This document shows positions 29,633 through 38,922 of a stretch of DNA of 64,000 bases, in pieces. Below the pieces are notes generated by a model, which saw only the letters and a list, made by a program, of their open reading frames with translations, made no database searches and was not told the DNA's origin. How positions within the stretch are numbered: the stretch's first letter is position 1; every line of letters starts with the position of its first letter. The position numbers and the translations under genes were made by a program. The stretch is from Agrobacterium larrymoorei (GTDB taxonomy: Bacteria > Pseudomonadota > Alphaproteobacteria > Rhizobiales > Rhizobiaceae): positions 1,381,501 to 1,445,500 of the forward strand of contig NZ_CP039692.1 in the NCBI RefSeq assembly GCF_005145045.1. Direction: 5' to 3'.

Positions 29633-30583
29633 ATGACAGTTGCAGTTGAAGACGAGAACCACGGTAAGCGCGTACTTTGCGTAGGCGCTGCCGTGCTGGA
29701 CACGCTGTTTCGCGTGCATGATATGCCCACCGGCCAAGGCAAAGTCCTGCCCTATGAGATGGTGCAGATTGCCGAGGGCATGGCATCGAGCGCAGCCTAT
29801 ACCGTCCACCGCATGGGCGGGCGTGCAAGCCTTTGGGGTGCCGTGGGCGATGATGAAACCGGCACTCGAATCTTGCGTGATCTCTTAGAAAGCGGGATCG
29901 ACACGGCAGGCATGACCGTGGCGAAAGGTGCCCGCTCGGCGCTCTCCACCATCATCATCGATGACCGCGGCGAGCGGTTGATCGTGCCCTTCTACGATCA
30001 CAAGCTTCACGAAACCAAACGCTCCTGCACAGAGGCCGATATCGCGCCTTTTGATGCCGTGCTGGTGGATGTGCGCTGGCCGGAACTGGCGCTGGATGTG
30101 TTGACCGTCGCCCGTGCACTGGGCAAGCCCGCTATTTTGGACGGAGACGTCGCCCCCGTCGAAACGCTGGAAAAGCTCGCGCCCGCTGCAAGTCACATCA
30201 TCTTCTCGGAACCGGCAGCGGAGCGCCTGACCGGCATCTCCGATGTCGCCGCCATGCTGCCCGTGCTGCACCAGCGCTACCCGGAGATATTCATCGCCGT
30301 TACCGCCGGGCCCCTCGGCTGCTACTGGACCGAGGCGGGTGACCCAGAAGTGCATTTTCAATCCACGATGAAAATCGAGACGGTGGATACGCTGGCCGCG
30401 GGTGATGTGTTCCACGGCACTTTCGCGCTGGCCATGGCAGAGGGAATGGAGAGCCGCGCGGCAATTCAATTGTCCTCTGTTGCTGCGGCTTTGAAATGCA
30501 AGATTTTTGGCGGGCGGATCGGCACGCCGACGCGAGCGGAGGCTGAGATGGCTGTAACGGAGTGGCTTACTGGCACTGCTTAG
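29633..30583 (+). CDS. PfkB-family carbohydrate kinase
   Basis: A 316-residue ribokinase-like enzyme. The second PfkB signature, with the catalytic aspartate, is DTLAAGDVFHGTFALAMAEG near residues 246-265. The N-terminal GGxxxN-type region is altered (IAEGMASSAAYTVHRMGGRAS). It should phosphorylate the imported sugar or its breakdown product. With a DapA-type lyase in the same operon, a keto-deoxy acid or sugar-alcohol pathway is possible, but the substrate is unknown. It starts seven bases after the ATPase stop and converges on the next gene with only six bases between. Confidence 0.88.
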   Translation: MTVAVEDENHGKRVLCVGAAVLDTLFRVHDMPTGQGKVLPYEMVQIAEGMASSAAYTVHRMGGRASLWGAVGDDETGTRILRDLLESGIDTAGMTVAKGARSALSTIIIDDRGERLIVPFYDHKLHETKRSCTEADIAPFDAVLVDVRWPELALDVLTVARALGKPAILDGDVAPVETLEKLAPAASHIIFSEPAAERLTGISDVAAMLPVLHQRYPEIFIAVTAGPLGCYWTEAGDPEVHFQSTMKIETVDTLAAGDVFHGTFALAMAEGMESRAAIQLSSVAAALKCKIFGGRIGTPTRAEAEMAVTEWLTGTA

Positions 30584-30589
30584 AGCAGC

Positions 30590-32587
30590 TCAAGCCGGAC
30601 GAACAAGACCGGTTCGCAAAATATACGGCGTCGTGTTTTCCTCGAATTTCTCGGCAGGGACAGGGCGTCCGACGAAGTAGCCCTGAACCTGATCGATGTG
30701 GAATTCGCGCATCAGCTGAAGCTGCTCATCCGTTTCCACGCCTTCCACAAGGATTTTGGGACCGCGGTTGCGGATCAGGCCGATGATGTCTTTCAGCATC
30801 AGTCTTCCACGCGGCGTTGCGCTGTCGTGCAGGAAGGATCGGTCGATCTTGACGGTATCGAATTCGATCAGCCGCAGCCATGACAGGCCCGCGAAGCCGG
30901 TGCCGAAATCGTCCAGCCAGATTTTGATGCCGAGCGTCTTGAGATCGCTGATACAGTGAAGGACATCGGAATTCATGTCCATCTCCAGCCCTTCGGTAAT
31001 CTCGAAAGCCAGTCGCCCTCCCGCAATTCCAAGCTCTCCGAGGATTGCCGCAACGGCGGTGGCAAAACCGGGACGTTTCAGCTGGATCGGCGACACGTTG
31101 ACGCTGACGATCGGTACCTTGTCGGTCTGGAGCATCTGCTGGCACGCGCGCCGAATAGCCCAAAGGCCAAGATCCATGATAGCGCCGGTGCGTTCCGCAA
31201 TGGGGATGAAGATGTTGGGAGGAACCATCGTTCCGTCAAGGAGACGCAACCGCATGAGCGCTTCTGCACCCTTCACACCATCGGAAGAGAGGTCGCGGAT
31301 CGGCTGATAGACCAGTGAAACGAGGTCCTGCTCGATGGCGATGTTCAGCAGCGCTGCAACATTCTCGGTGTCATCGCTGGTGATGGGATCGTTCGGATCG
31401 AAGAGCTTTATCCTGTTCCGCCCGCCTTCCTTCGCAAGGTAAAGCGCGCGGTCCGCTTCATTGATGACGCGTTCCAGCTTTGGCTGCGGAACGGTGCGCG
31501 CGTAAGACGCGCCAACGCTGACGGTGATGATCGATGTGCCATCCCGGCGACGCTCGTGAGCAAGGCACAGGCTCTCGACGGATTTGCGCAGCATATCGGC
31601 AATCTTTTCGAGATCGCGCGGCTTGTGAAAGTGCGCGAGAGCGATGAATTCCTCTCCTCCATAACGACCGACGACGGCGTCATATTCGCTCATGACATCC
31701 TGCAAGGTCTGCGCAACGCGCACCAGGCAGCGATCACCTTCCTGATGACCGTAATAGTCATTGTATTTCTTGAAGAAATCCACGTCGATCAGAAAGACCG
31801 CGAATTTCTTTTCGGATTTCACCCAGCCGTTCCAGAGTTCACGCAGCCGGGCGTCTATCGCGCGCCTATTGGCAACGCCGGTGAGGGGGTCTGTGTTGGA
31901 AAGCCGCAAAAGCGCCTCGCCCCGTTCATCCGCCTCTCGCTGCTGAACCTTGGCTTCCATGGCGTTGAGATAAACGTGGTAGCGCTCCCGGTTCAGGCGC
32001 CAGTTCACATAGGAGGTGAAGATGAAACAGGAGAGATAAAAGGTTCCGAAAGCGATCTGGTAGTAGATGTCTTCGTGAAAGAAGCTCAGCGCGACGAAAT
32101 AGGTGGCGAGAACGAGGCTGGAAGCGACCAGCGAGAGAACGAAATTGAAGGTGAAGAACAGGTTCGCGCCCATCATGAAGATGGCGCCGAAGACCATGTA
32201 ATAGGACATATTGGTGACGTAGCTGGTCATCATGGATGGAACCAGCCAGCCTATATAGCCGCAAACGAGCGCTGCTGCGCAGGTCACGTCCATATGGTCA
32301 GTCTTGATGGACGCCCTGATCTGCAATTCCAGAACGATCAGTGCCGCGATGCCGACGACGAAGCGCGCGAAGGTGGTGTGGATGGATACATCCGGAACCA
32401 GCAGCACATCCGTCAGCGAAAACAAGAGATAGATGGGAACAGCGACCCAAAGCCCCTGCCGGATGGCCTTGCGACGTTTAGCATCGGCTTCTTCGAAAAA
32501 AAGCTTCCGCAAAGCATTGGAAGACCGCTTTCGCGATGCATCCGCATGCAGGTCAAGCTCTACCACATCTGCCAAAGTGTGCTTCAT
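30590..32587 (-). CDS. Membrane GGDEF-EAL protein (c-di-GMP turnover)
   Basis: About 665 residues. Residues ~40-215 hold six hydrophobic segments, a membrane sensor of unknown ligand. A GGDEF domain (~225-395) has the active-site motif RYGGEEF; the position of the inhibitory RxxD site reads SEYD, so product inhibition is unlikely. An EAL domain (~410-660) keeps the catalytic set: AEALMRL, NVSPIQL, EITEGLEM, LDDFGTGFAGLSWL, VKIDRSFL, EGVET and QGYFVGRP. Both activities therefore look intact. The ATG at 32587 is preferred on a weak GGAA site; ATG 32599 and a TTG farther up are alternatives. Confidence 0.92.
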   Translation of the reverse strand: MKHTLADVVELDLHADASRKRSSNALRKLFFEEADAKRRKAIRQGLWVAVPIYLLFSLTDVLLVPDVSIHTTFARFVVGIAALIVLELQIRASIKTDHMDVTCAAALVCGYIGWLVPSMMTSYVTNMSYYMVFGAIFMMGANLFFTFNFVLSLVASSLVLATYFVALSFFHEDIYYQIAFGTFYLSCFIFTSYVNWRLNRERYHVYLNAMEAKVQQREADERGEALLRLSNTDPLTGVANRRAIDARLRELWNGWVKSEKKFAVFLIDVDFFKKYNDYYGHQEGDRCLVRVAQTLQDVMSEYDAVVGRYGGEEFIALAHFHKPRDLEKIADMLRKSVESLCLAHERRRDGTSIITVSVGASYARTVPQPKLERVINEADRALYLAKEGGRNRIKLFDPNDPITSDDTENVAALLNIAIEQDLVSLVYQPIRDLSSDGVKGAEALMRLRLLDGTMVPPNIFIPIAERTGAIMDLGLWAIRRACQQMLQTDKVPIVSVNVSPIQLKRPGFATAVAAILGELGIAGGRLAFEITEGLEMDMNSDVLHCISDLKTLGIKIWLDDFGTGFAGLSWLRLIEFDTVKIDRSFLHDSATPRGRLMLKDIIGLIRNRGPKILVEGVETDEQLQLMREFHIDQVQGYFVGRPVPAEKFEENTTPYILRTGLVRPA

Positions 32588-32902
32588 GCACTGTTCCATA
32601 GGTTGCAATATTTTCTCAGTAAGTAATCATTCTTACCTTGATCATCTTGTTGCTGCGGTCGCTTATGACCTTCCTTTTCCCTCTCTTCTTTTAAAGCTTA
32701 AGAGGAATTGGCGGCGGGACTATACCCCAGGGCGCATTAAGTTTCTTTAAATCCGGTTGTTCGACATTGCTGCATTAGATTTACCTTAACCGCAGAAACC
32801 TAGAAATAAATTCCTGTTTGTTCCTTTTCCAACAATGAATCCTATCGCCATCCAGTTGAAATTATCCTAGGGTTAACAATGTCTTAAACAGGAGAGACGT
32901 TA
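32588..32902. other. 315-bp AT-rich divergent intergenic region
   Basis: Between the GGDEF-EAL gene and the methyltransferase-like gene. It is clearly more AT-rich than the surroundings, with many T- and A-runs, and this composition continues into the start of the next gene. No gene, tRNA or strong hairpin is seen. The GGAGAG ribosome-binding site of the next gene ends it. Confidence 0.6.
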
Positions 32903-33946
32903 GTGACCCAGATGAGTAATACTGTATTCGATGGCGAGAGTTTGATCACACCGGAAGCTATATCTGAGGAAATTTTTGCTAAAAGAGGCTCGCAGTTTCA
33001 AGAGCAAATAGCACTTTCCCAAGCAGAGATTGCACTCATTCTCAATTTGGCACAACAGCAATTTCTAAGCGGGGTCTCGCCACAGACCATAATACATTCA
33101 GTGGCCGGAAGATTGCATACTGTACGTGAAAAATACCATTCGAGCGTGTGGAGAGAGCTTATCCCTCTCATTCAGGATCATCCGGTCTCTGATTATTTCC
33201 TGCAAGATCCGTTTACGAACTGGTCTTTCGAGAAGCCGCGCGGCTATTCCGGCGATGCCCAGCTTCTGGATTTCATCTACGGCCATGAGAGCGTAGCCGA
33301 CAAGATTGCTGCAGCGTCTCCCATCGGGGCCGCTCTTTACGATTACACGAAGGATGCATCCTCATCGGTTGCGGTGCGCGAGCGTCGCGATATTTTGACC
33401 CGCTATGTCGATCAGATTACGCTAGAGCGGGGGCCGGAAACGGAAATCCTGACGATCGCCGCCGGGCATCTGCGTGAGGCGAACCGTTCGCAGGCGCTTG
33501 CCAAGGGGCATATCAAGCGGTGGGTTGCGCTGGATCAGGATCCGCTCAGCATCGGTTCCATCTCCCGTGATTTTCATGGCACCTGCGTCGAAGCGATTGA
33601 CGGCTCGGTAAAGGGCATACTGGCGCGCAAGCATGATCTCGGCACCTTCGATTTCGTTTATGCCGCAGGGCTTTACGATTATCTGGTCGACAAGGTCGCG
33701 ATCAAGCTGACGCAGCGCTGCCTGGAAATGCTCAAGCCCGGCGGTACATTCCTGTTTGCCAACTTCGCGGAAGAGATCGGCGTCGACGGCTACATGGAAA
33801 GCTTCATGAACTGGGCGCTTCTTCTGCGCACCAAGTCGGACATGTGGAACATCATCAACGCCAGCGTCGATGCCAACTCGGTTCACGCGGAAGTCTTCTT
33901 CGGCGAAAACCGCAACATCGTCTACGGAATCATCCGCAAGCTTTAA
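32903..33946 (+). CDS. Class I SAM-dependent methyltransferase-like protein
   Basis: A 347-residue protein. The C-terminal ~200 residues resemble a Rossmann methyltransferase: ILTIAAGHLREANRS stands where motif I (VLDIGAGTG) belongs, DQDPLSIG follows strand 2, FDFVYAAGLYDYL is motif IV, and CLEMLKPGGTFLFANF is the post-motif strand. Motif I lacks the full GxGxG. The N-terminal ~110 residues are helical and unassigned. Related proteins include those named for 3-hydroxypalmitate methyl ester signals, but I cannot confirm the substrate. The start is GTG, behind AGGAGAG. Base composition shifts from AT-rich to normal near 33200. Confidence 0.75.
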   Translation: MTQMSNTVFDGESLITPEAISEEIFAKRGSQFQEQIALSQAEIALILNLAQQQFLSGVSPQTIIHSVAGRLHTVREKYHSSVWRELIPLIQDHPVSDYFLQDPFTNWSFEKPRGYSGDAQLLDFIYGHESVADKIAAASPIGAALYDYTKDASSSVAVRERRDILTRYVDQITLERGPETEILTIAAGHLREANRSQALAKGHIKRWVALDQDPLSIGSISRDFHGTCVEAIDGSVKGILARKHDLGTFDFVYAAGLYDYLVDKVAIKLTQRCLEMLKPGGTFLFANFAEEIGVDGYMESFMNWALLLRTKSDMWNIINASVDANSVHAEVFFGENRNIVYGIIRKL

Positions 33947-33963
33947 TCGTCAGATGCTTGACC

Positions 33964-34000
33964 AAAGCCGCGGTGCTTCTTGCTGGAGCGCTGCGGTTTT
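33964..34000 (+). terminator. Terminator after the methyltransferase-like gene
   Basis: 13-bp stem with a few G-U pairs (left arm 33964-33976, right arm 33988-34000), ending in TTTT. It lies about 20 bp after the stop. Confidence 0.6.
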
Positions 34001-34075
34001 CCATTCAGACCGGATTCCCATCAGCACCGAAAGGCTTTACAGCTTTCGTAACGAGAGCCTGCTTTGGAGTGCATG

Positions 34076-34897
34076 ATGGAAAAGAAGCGCTATTATTCCG
34101 ATTTTGGTGGCCTGCCGGGCCAGACCGAGTTGCTGTCCAGCAAGGCGGTATTCAAGACCGCCTATGCGGTTATCCCGAAGCGCGTTCTTTCCGATATTGT
34201 GACCAGCGTTCTGCCGCATTGGACCGACGCGCGCGCCTGGATCATCGCGCGGCCCATGACGGGTTTTTCGGAAACTTTCGCGCAATATATCATGGAAGTG
34301 CAGCCGGGTGGCGGAAGCACGAAGCCGGAGCCGGATGCCCGTGCACAGGCAGCGATCTTCATGGTCGATGGCGAGATGACGATTACACTCGATGGCACGG
34401 ATCACGCACTCCGCGCCGGTTCTTTTGCATATATTCCGGCGGGCAGCATCTGGTCGCTGCGCGCCACCGGCACCACGCCTGCCAAATTCCACTGGGTGCG
34501 AAAGGTCTTCGACGTAGTGGAGGGGCTGGAACTGCCGCCAGCCATCTTTACCCATGAGGATGAGCATGAGATGGCCGCCATGCCGGAAACGGAAGGCAAG
34601 TGGGCAACGACCCGCTTTATCGATCCGGCTGACGGTCGTTACGACATGCACCTCAACGTGGTGACCTTCGAGCCCGGCGCGACCATTCCCTTCATGGAAA
34701 CCCATGTGATGGAGCATGGACTGTTCGTGCTGGAAGGCAAAGCGGTCTACCGCCTCAATGATGACTGGGTTGAAGTGGAGGCGGGCGACTTCATGTGGCT
34801 GCGCGCCTTTTGCCCTCAAGCCTGCTATGCAGGTGGGCCGGGACGTTTCCGCTACCTGCTCTACAAGGACGTAAACCGCCACGTTAAGCTCTGGTAA
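34076..34897 (+). CDS. allE: (S)-ureidoglycine aminohydrolase (bicupin)
   Basis: A 273-residue protein with two cupin domains (residues ~35-145 and ~170-270). Strong family matches are FGGLPGQTELL at the N-terminus and the metal site ETHVMEHGLFVLEGKAVYRL in the second cupin, where the His and Glu ligands bind Mn2+. The enzyme releases ammonia from (S)-ureidoglycine to give ureidoglycolate in allantoin (purine) breakdown. No other purine-catabolic gene is visible nearby, so here it is an isolated gene. The ATG at 34076 has GGAG seven bases upstream; ATG 34073 is an equal-frame alternative. Confidence 0.9.
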   Translation: MEKKRYYSDFGGLPGQTELLSSKAVFKTAYAVIPKRVLSDIVTSVLPHWTDARAWIIARPMTGFSETFAQYIMEVQPGGGSTKPEPDARAQAAIFMVDGEMTITLDGTDHALRAGSFAYIPAGSIWSLRATGTTPAKFHWVRKVFDVVEGLELPPAIFTHEDEHEMAAMPETEGKWATTRFIDPADGRYDMHLNVVTFEPGATIPFMETHVMEHGLFVLEGKAVYRLNDDWVEVEAGDFMWLRAFCPQACYAGGPGRFRYLLYKDVNRHVKLW

Positions 34898-34958
34898 CCT
34901 CTTTTTTGCACTGCGATAAGTTATTGCTTATTGAGTGTTTTCTGAAGAGGGGTAATGT

Positions 34959-36476
34959 GTGGAGCATCTTCCCTTAGGGAAGTCTCCATTGCGCAGCAGC
35001 AGAGACATTGCCATGACCCGAGAATTCGATGCAGACATATTCGCTTTGGCACCCGTGGCCATGTGGATTGAAGACTTCTCGGGCGTAAAGAAGCAGTTCG
35101 ATCTTTGGCGTGCCGCTGGCGTTACCGATCTTCGCGCATTTTTGCGGGAAGATCTCTCTCGCGTCGAACGCTGCTCCAAGAAAATCAAGGTGCTTGAAGT
35201 CAACGGAAAGACGCTCGACCTTTTCGAGGCGAAGGATTTCGATCATCTGATCGGAAATCTGCATCTGGTTTTCCGTGATGACATGCTGGAAAGCCATATC
35301 AACGAACTGGGCGCGCTATGGGACGGCGAGACGACGTTCTCCAGCCACGCCGTCAATTATGCGCTGAGCGGCAGGCGTCTCGATATTCAGTTGCGTGGCG
35401 CGGTCATTCCTGGGCATGAAGCCTCTCTTGACCGCATTTTGCTGACGACGGAGGATGTGACCGAGCGCGAAGAAGCGCGCAGGCGTGAAGAAAAGAACCG
35501 TCTTTACGCGGAAGGCATGTTCGAGCACTCGCCGGTTTCGCTGTGGGTCGAAGATTTCAGCTATGTGAAACGGCTGATCGACGACGCGAAGGAGCGTGGC
35601 ATCTCGGATTTCCGCGTCTTCATGGATGTACACCCGGAATTCGTGCGGCAATGTATGAGCGAAATTCGCGTCATTGACATCAATCAGTCAACGCTCGATC
35701 TGTTTTGTGCCCCGGACAGGCAAACGTTGCTGCATCGACTGGGGGATATCTTCCGCGACGAGATGGAAAAGCCCTTCCGTGAGCAACTGATGGACCTGTG
35801 GAACGGCAACCTGTTCCACCAGCGGGAAATCGTCAACTACGCGCTGGACGGCTCGGAGCGGCATGTGCTGCTGCAATTTTCGGTCTTCCCGGGATACGAG
35901 CACGACTGGTCTCTGGTCCAGGTGGCGCTGACCGATATTACTGCACGTAAGAAGGCTGAGGCCTATCTCGAATATCTCGGCAAGCATGATGTGCTGACCA
36001 AGCTTTACAACCGCGCTTTCTATGCCGACGAGTTGAACCGTCTGGAGCGCAACAGGCTACGCCCGGTTTCCGCAATCATTATCGACCTCAACGGGCTGAA
36101 GGATGCCAATGATACGCTGGGCCACGATGCGGGCGACGCACTTTTGCGGCGGCTGGGAGAAGTGTTGAACGGCGTGGTTTCCACGCCCAACCACGCGGCC
36201 CGTATTGGTGGCGACGAGTTCGCAATTCTTATGCCGGGTGCTGACAAGCAGACGGCGGCAACCATGGTGGATACGATCTACGAATTGTTGAAGATCAACA
36301 ACCAGTTCTACTCCACCGCACCGCTCGGCATTTCCCTCGGCGTTGCGACGAGTGAGGATGGCGAGAGCCTCGAATATGTGGTGAAGCGCGCCGATGCCAA
36401 TATGTATGAGCAGAAGAAGGCGCATTACGCCACGCTCATCTCTAAAGCATCTCCGGCGAAACAGGCTGGCAGATAA
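34959..36476 (+). CDS. Diguanylate cyclase with two tandem PAS-like sensor domains
   Basis: A 505-residue soluble protein. Two homologous ~145-residue units (residues ~27-172 and ~190-336) share the pattern APVAMWIEDFSGVKKQFD / SPVSLWVEDFSYVKRLID, then GALWDG / MDLWNG and HAVNYALSGRR / EIVNYALDGSE. They look like PAS-type sensors that arose by internal duplication. Residues ~340-495 are a GGDEF domain with an intact active site, RIGGDEFAIL; no RxxD inhibitory site is visible. It probably makes c-di-GMP in response to a cytoplasmic signal. The start is GTG behind GAGGGG. There is no transmembrane segment. Confidence 0.92.
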   Translation: MEHLPLGKSPLRSSRDIAMTREFDADIFALAPVAMWIEDFSGVKKQFDLWRAAGVTDLRAFLREDLSRVERCSKKIKVLEVNGKTLDLFEAKDFDHLIGNLHLVFRDDMLESHINELGALWDGETTFSSHAVNYALSGRRLDIQLRGAVIPGHEASLDRILLTTEDVTEREEARRREEKNRLYAEGMFEHSPVSLWVEDFSYVKRLIDDAKERGISDFRVFMDVHPEFVRQCMSEIRVIDINQSTLDLFCAPDRQTLLHRLGDIFRDEMEKPFREQLMDLWNGNLFHQREIVNYALDGSERHVLLQFSVFPGYEHDWSLVQVALTDITARKKAEAYLEYLGKHDVLTKLYNRAFYADELNRLERNRLRPVSAIIIDLNGLKDANDTLGHDAGDALLRRLGEVLNGVVSTPNHAARIGGDEFAILMPGADKQTAATMVDTIYELLKINNQFYSTAPLGISLGVATSEDGESLEYVVKRADANMYEQKKAHYATLISKASPAKQAGR

Positions 36477-36488
36477 AACGCCAGCCTG
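36462..36488. terminator. Hairpin between convergent genes
   Basis: 9-bp perfect stem CAGGCTGGC/GCCAGCCTG spanning the stop codon of the GGDEF gene, with an A-rich loop. Sits in the 27-bp gap before the convergent glycanase gene and may end both transcripts. No T-run. Confidence 0.45.
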
Positions 36489-36503
36489 GCTCTTAAGCCG
36501 CGA

Positions 36504-37934
36504 TCACACGAGCAGATATTGCGACTGGTGCTGAACGCTTGCCGTTGCTGGATCTTCCAGCTCATAGGCACGAATGTAATCGATCTTCATTTCCGAGCCA
36601 TTTGGCAGGCCGTTTGCAGGCGTCCCTGCAATGCCGCCAACAGCCAGGTTGACGAGCATATACATGGAATCATGCATATCGGCAGGCGTGTCGATCTGCG
36701 CCACCGCCACATCGTCAAAATACCAGGTGATGTGGTTTTCATCCCAGAGAAGGCCGTAATTGTGGAAACCTTCAGTGCTGGCAACGCTGACATTGTTGAT
36801 CGACGACGTCTGCTGGCCGGATGCATTGGAGTGCGCCGAAAGGATCAGCGTGTTCGGGTTCTGCCCACGCATCTCGATGACGTCCAGCTCCGGTGGCCAT
36901 CTGCCATCGGTCGGTAGCAACCAGAAGGCAGGCCAAACGCCTTGATCCGAAGGCATATCTGCCCTGATCTCGAAATAACCATAGGTCTGCGAGAAGGATG
37001 GGTGGGTGGTCAACATGCCAGACGTGTAGTCATAGCCGTTTACCGCGTCAGAAATCGCATCCGGCGTCGGCGCTGCCTTGATCGTCAATATACCGTCCTG
37101 AATCGAGAAGGGATTGACGGACGACGTGGGCTGATAGGCCGGGTTTATGTACCACTGCTTTTCGGAGTTGGTGTGCAAGCTGCCGCCTTGCTCTCCGGCC
37201 CACCAGAATTTCGGCTCCCAGGTGCCGCTCGTTCCGTTGCTGAGCGAAAGGCTGTTGAAGTCGTCTGAGAAGGTGGAGGTCAGTTGCGACCGATCCAGGC
37301 TGAGCTTGAACTGCTCCGGCTTGAGATCGTTGGCCGTCGTATTTGCCAGAACGACGCTTTCACCATTGTCGAAATTGAGCCAGAGATCATTGCCTTTCTG
37401 GCTGGATGCACTGAGAAGATGGTCGAAGGAGGTGACGCCATAGCCATCGAGGCGGATGAAGTCGTCGGAACCGAAATCGGTAATCAGATCCGTGCCGTTG
37501 CCCTTGGAGAAGACGAAAGTATCGGCCCCGCCGCCGCCGATCAGCACATCGTTGCCCGCGCCGCCATCTATGGTCTGGCTGCCGGAGCCGCCGGTTATGA
37601 TGTTGTCGAGATCATTGCCGAAAGCGTGGCGGCCATCGCCGGTTACTCTCAGATTCTCGAAATTATCCGGCAGGGTGTAGCTCATCCACGTATCTATCGT
37701 GTCGATGCCTTCGCCGGGCGCCTCGACAGCGCGGTTGATGGTCGAATACAGGTAGTAGATGTCATCGCCCGTGCCGCCATGCATCGTCACGTTGACGCTG
37801 CCATCGCCCCACATGGAATCATTGCCGCCGGTGCCGTAAAGATCAGGGCCGGAGCCCGTTGCCGAGAAAAAGCCGGTTGAAGTATCGCTATAATAAAGTG
37901 GTTTGCCCACCGCATTCGTGATCGATCGTGCCAT
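36504..37934 (-). CDS. Secreted RTX-type glycanase, GH16 family
   Basis: A 476-residue protein. The N-terminal ~190 residues carry calcium-binding RTX nonapeptides (DLYGTGGNDSMWGDG, GGSGSQTIDGGAGNDVLIGG). The C-terminal part (~225-460) is a GH16 glycoside hydrolase with the catalytic motif ELDVIEM, both glutamates present. The layout matches rhizobial ExsH/PlyA-like enzymes that leave the cell through a type I secretion system and trim exopolysaccharides such as succinoglycan or beta-glucan. There is no N-terminal signal peptide, as expected for type I export. The start has a good AGGAGG site. No ABC/MFP secretion genes are in the window. Confidence 0.9.
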   Translation of the reverse strand: MARSITNAVGKPLYYSDTSTGFFSATGSGPDLYGTGGNDSMWGDGSVNVTMHGGTGDDIYYLYSTINRAVEAPGEGIDTIDTWMSYTLPDNFENLRVTGDGRHAFGNDLDNIITGGSGSQTIDGGAGNDVLIGGGGADTFVFSKGNGTDLITDFGSDDFIRLDGYGVTSFDHLLSASSQKGNDLWLNFDNGESVVLANTTANDLKPEQFKLSLDRSQLTSTFSDDFNSLSLSNGTSGTWEPKFWWAGEQGGSLHTNSEKQWYINPAYQPTSSVNPFSIQDGILTIKAAPTPDAISDAVNGYDYTSGMLTTHPSFSQTYGYFEIRADMPSDQGVWPAFWLLPTDGRWPPELDVIEMRGQNPNTLILSAHSNASGQQTSSINNVSVASTEGFHNYGLLWDENHITWYFDDVAVAQIDTPADMHDSMYMLVNLAVGGIAGTPANGLPNGSEMKIDYIRAYELEDPATASVQHQSQYLLV

Positions 37935-38127
37935 CGCAACGCCTCCTGCGCGGTTAGTCCTCCCTTAATGTCCTCCGAGATGAGTGTACCAGCGATGGCG
38001 TTTCGTTTTGTGGCTAAAATGCGAAATATGGCCTTTGGACGGCCTTGAAATCTGAGGGGTGAATTTGCACATGCGCTCACGCAGAAAAATGTGAGTCTTG
38101 CGCTAACTAAATGTAATTACTGTGTTT

Positions 38128-38922
38128 TCAGACGGGAAGCGTGATTTCCAGTGCTCCGATCTCGGCCCAGGTCGCCTTGACGGTGGTATGATCGGAAAGG
38201 CGGAGAAGCCCACAGAGGCTTCCTGTTGTGATGACCTGACCGCGCTTGAGCCCACCCAGATTATCGATCTGCGCATTTGCATAGTCAACCAGAGGTACCA
38301 GCGGATCGACTTGCGGATGCTTCGGCACGGCGGCGAAGAGAACGTCATCGTCTGCCTCAAGCGTCAGCGGTGGCAGATCGGGCGACTGCAGGGCCACCGC
38401 CTGAAGAGTGGAAGCTTCAATTACAGGGCCAAGAACAAAAGAGTGGTTGCCCAGCCGGTCTGCAAGGAAAAGCGGGAAGGGCGCCTTGTTTTCCTCCACG
38501 AGACGATAGCTGACGAGCTCAGCGCCCAGATGAACGGAAGCAATATTCTCGATAATAACGTCGCGAGTATAGCTCTGGCCGATTGGAAGAGCTGGAAGAT
38601 CATTGGCAAGAACAAAGCAGATTTCGATCTCAACCGCCACGGTTCCCGGCTTCGGCACGGTCAGCGGACCTTCTGCAGCGGTGTCATAGAGATCGAGCAG
38701 CGGAGCCGCGACGGCGCGACCATTATTCATGGCGATTTTCCAGCCAGCCACTTCCTTGCCGATTGCGCCGGTGGCGATGGCCTGCGCAGCCATTCCCGTT
38801 TCGATACTGTCTGGAATAAGACCGTTAGCCACCAGCGTCTCAACGCTCAGAGACGATTGCTGTGCCTCGGCCCCAGCCAGAACGACACCAAGCTTGATGT
38901 TCGCTTCCGTCATCGTCGTCAT
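38128..38922 (-). CDS. 2-keto-4-pentenoate hydratase/FAH-related enzyme
   Basis: A 264-residue protein of the MhpD-type hydratase/decarboxylase family. It has the characteristic GKEVAGWKIAMNN, the metal-binding acidic pair in VAVEIEICFVLANDLP, and a LGAELVSYRL segment followed by GNHSFVLGP. Members add water to 2-hydroxypenta-2,4-dienoate in aromatic meta-cleavage or act on related enols. No other aromatic-degradation genes are near, so the substrate is open. A strong GGGAGGA fixes the start at 38922. Expression is from the opposite strand to the giant repeat gene. Confidence 0.85.
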   Translation of the reverse strand: MTTMTEANIKLGVVLAGAEAQQSSLSVETLVANGLIPDSIETGMAAQAIATGAIGKEVAGWKIAMNNGRAVAAPLLDLYDTAAEGPLTVPKPGTVAVEIEICFVLANDLPALPIGQSYTRDVIIENIASVHLGAELVSYRLVEENKAPFPLFLADRLGNHSFVLGPVIEASTLQAVALQSPDLPPLTLEADDDVLFAAVPKHPQVDPLVPLVDYANAQIDNLGGLKRGQVITTGSLCGLLRLSDHTTVKATWAEIGALEITLPV

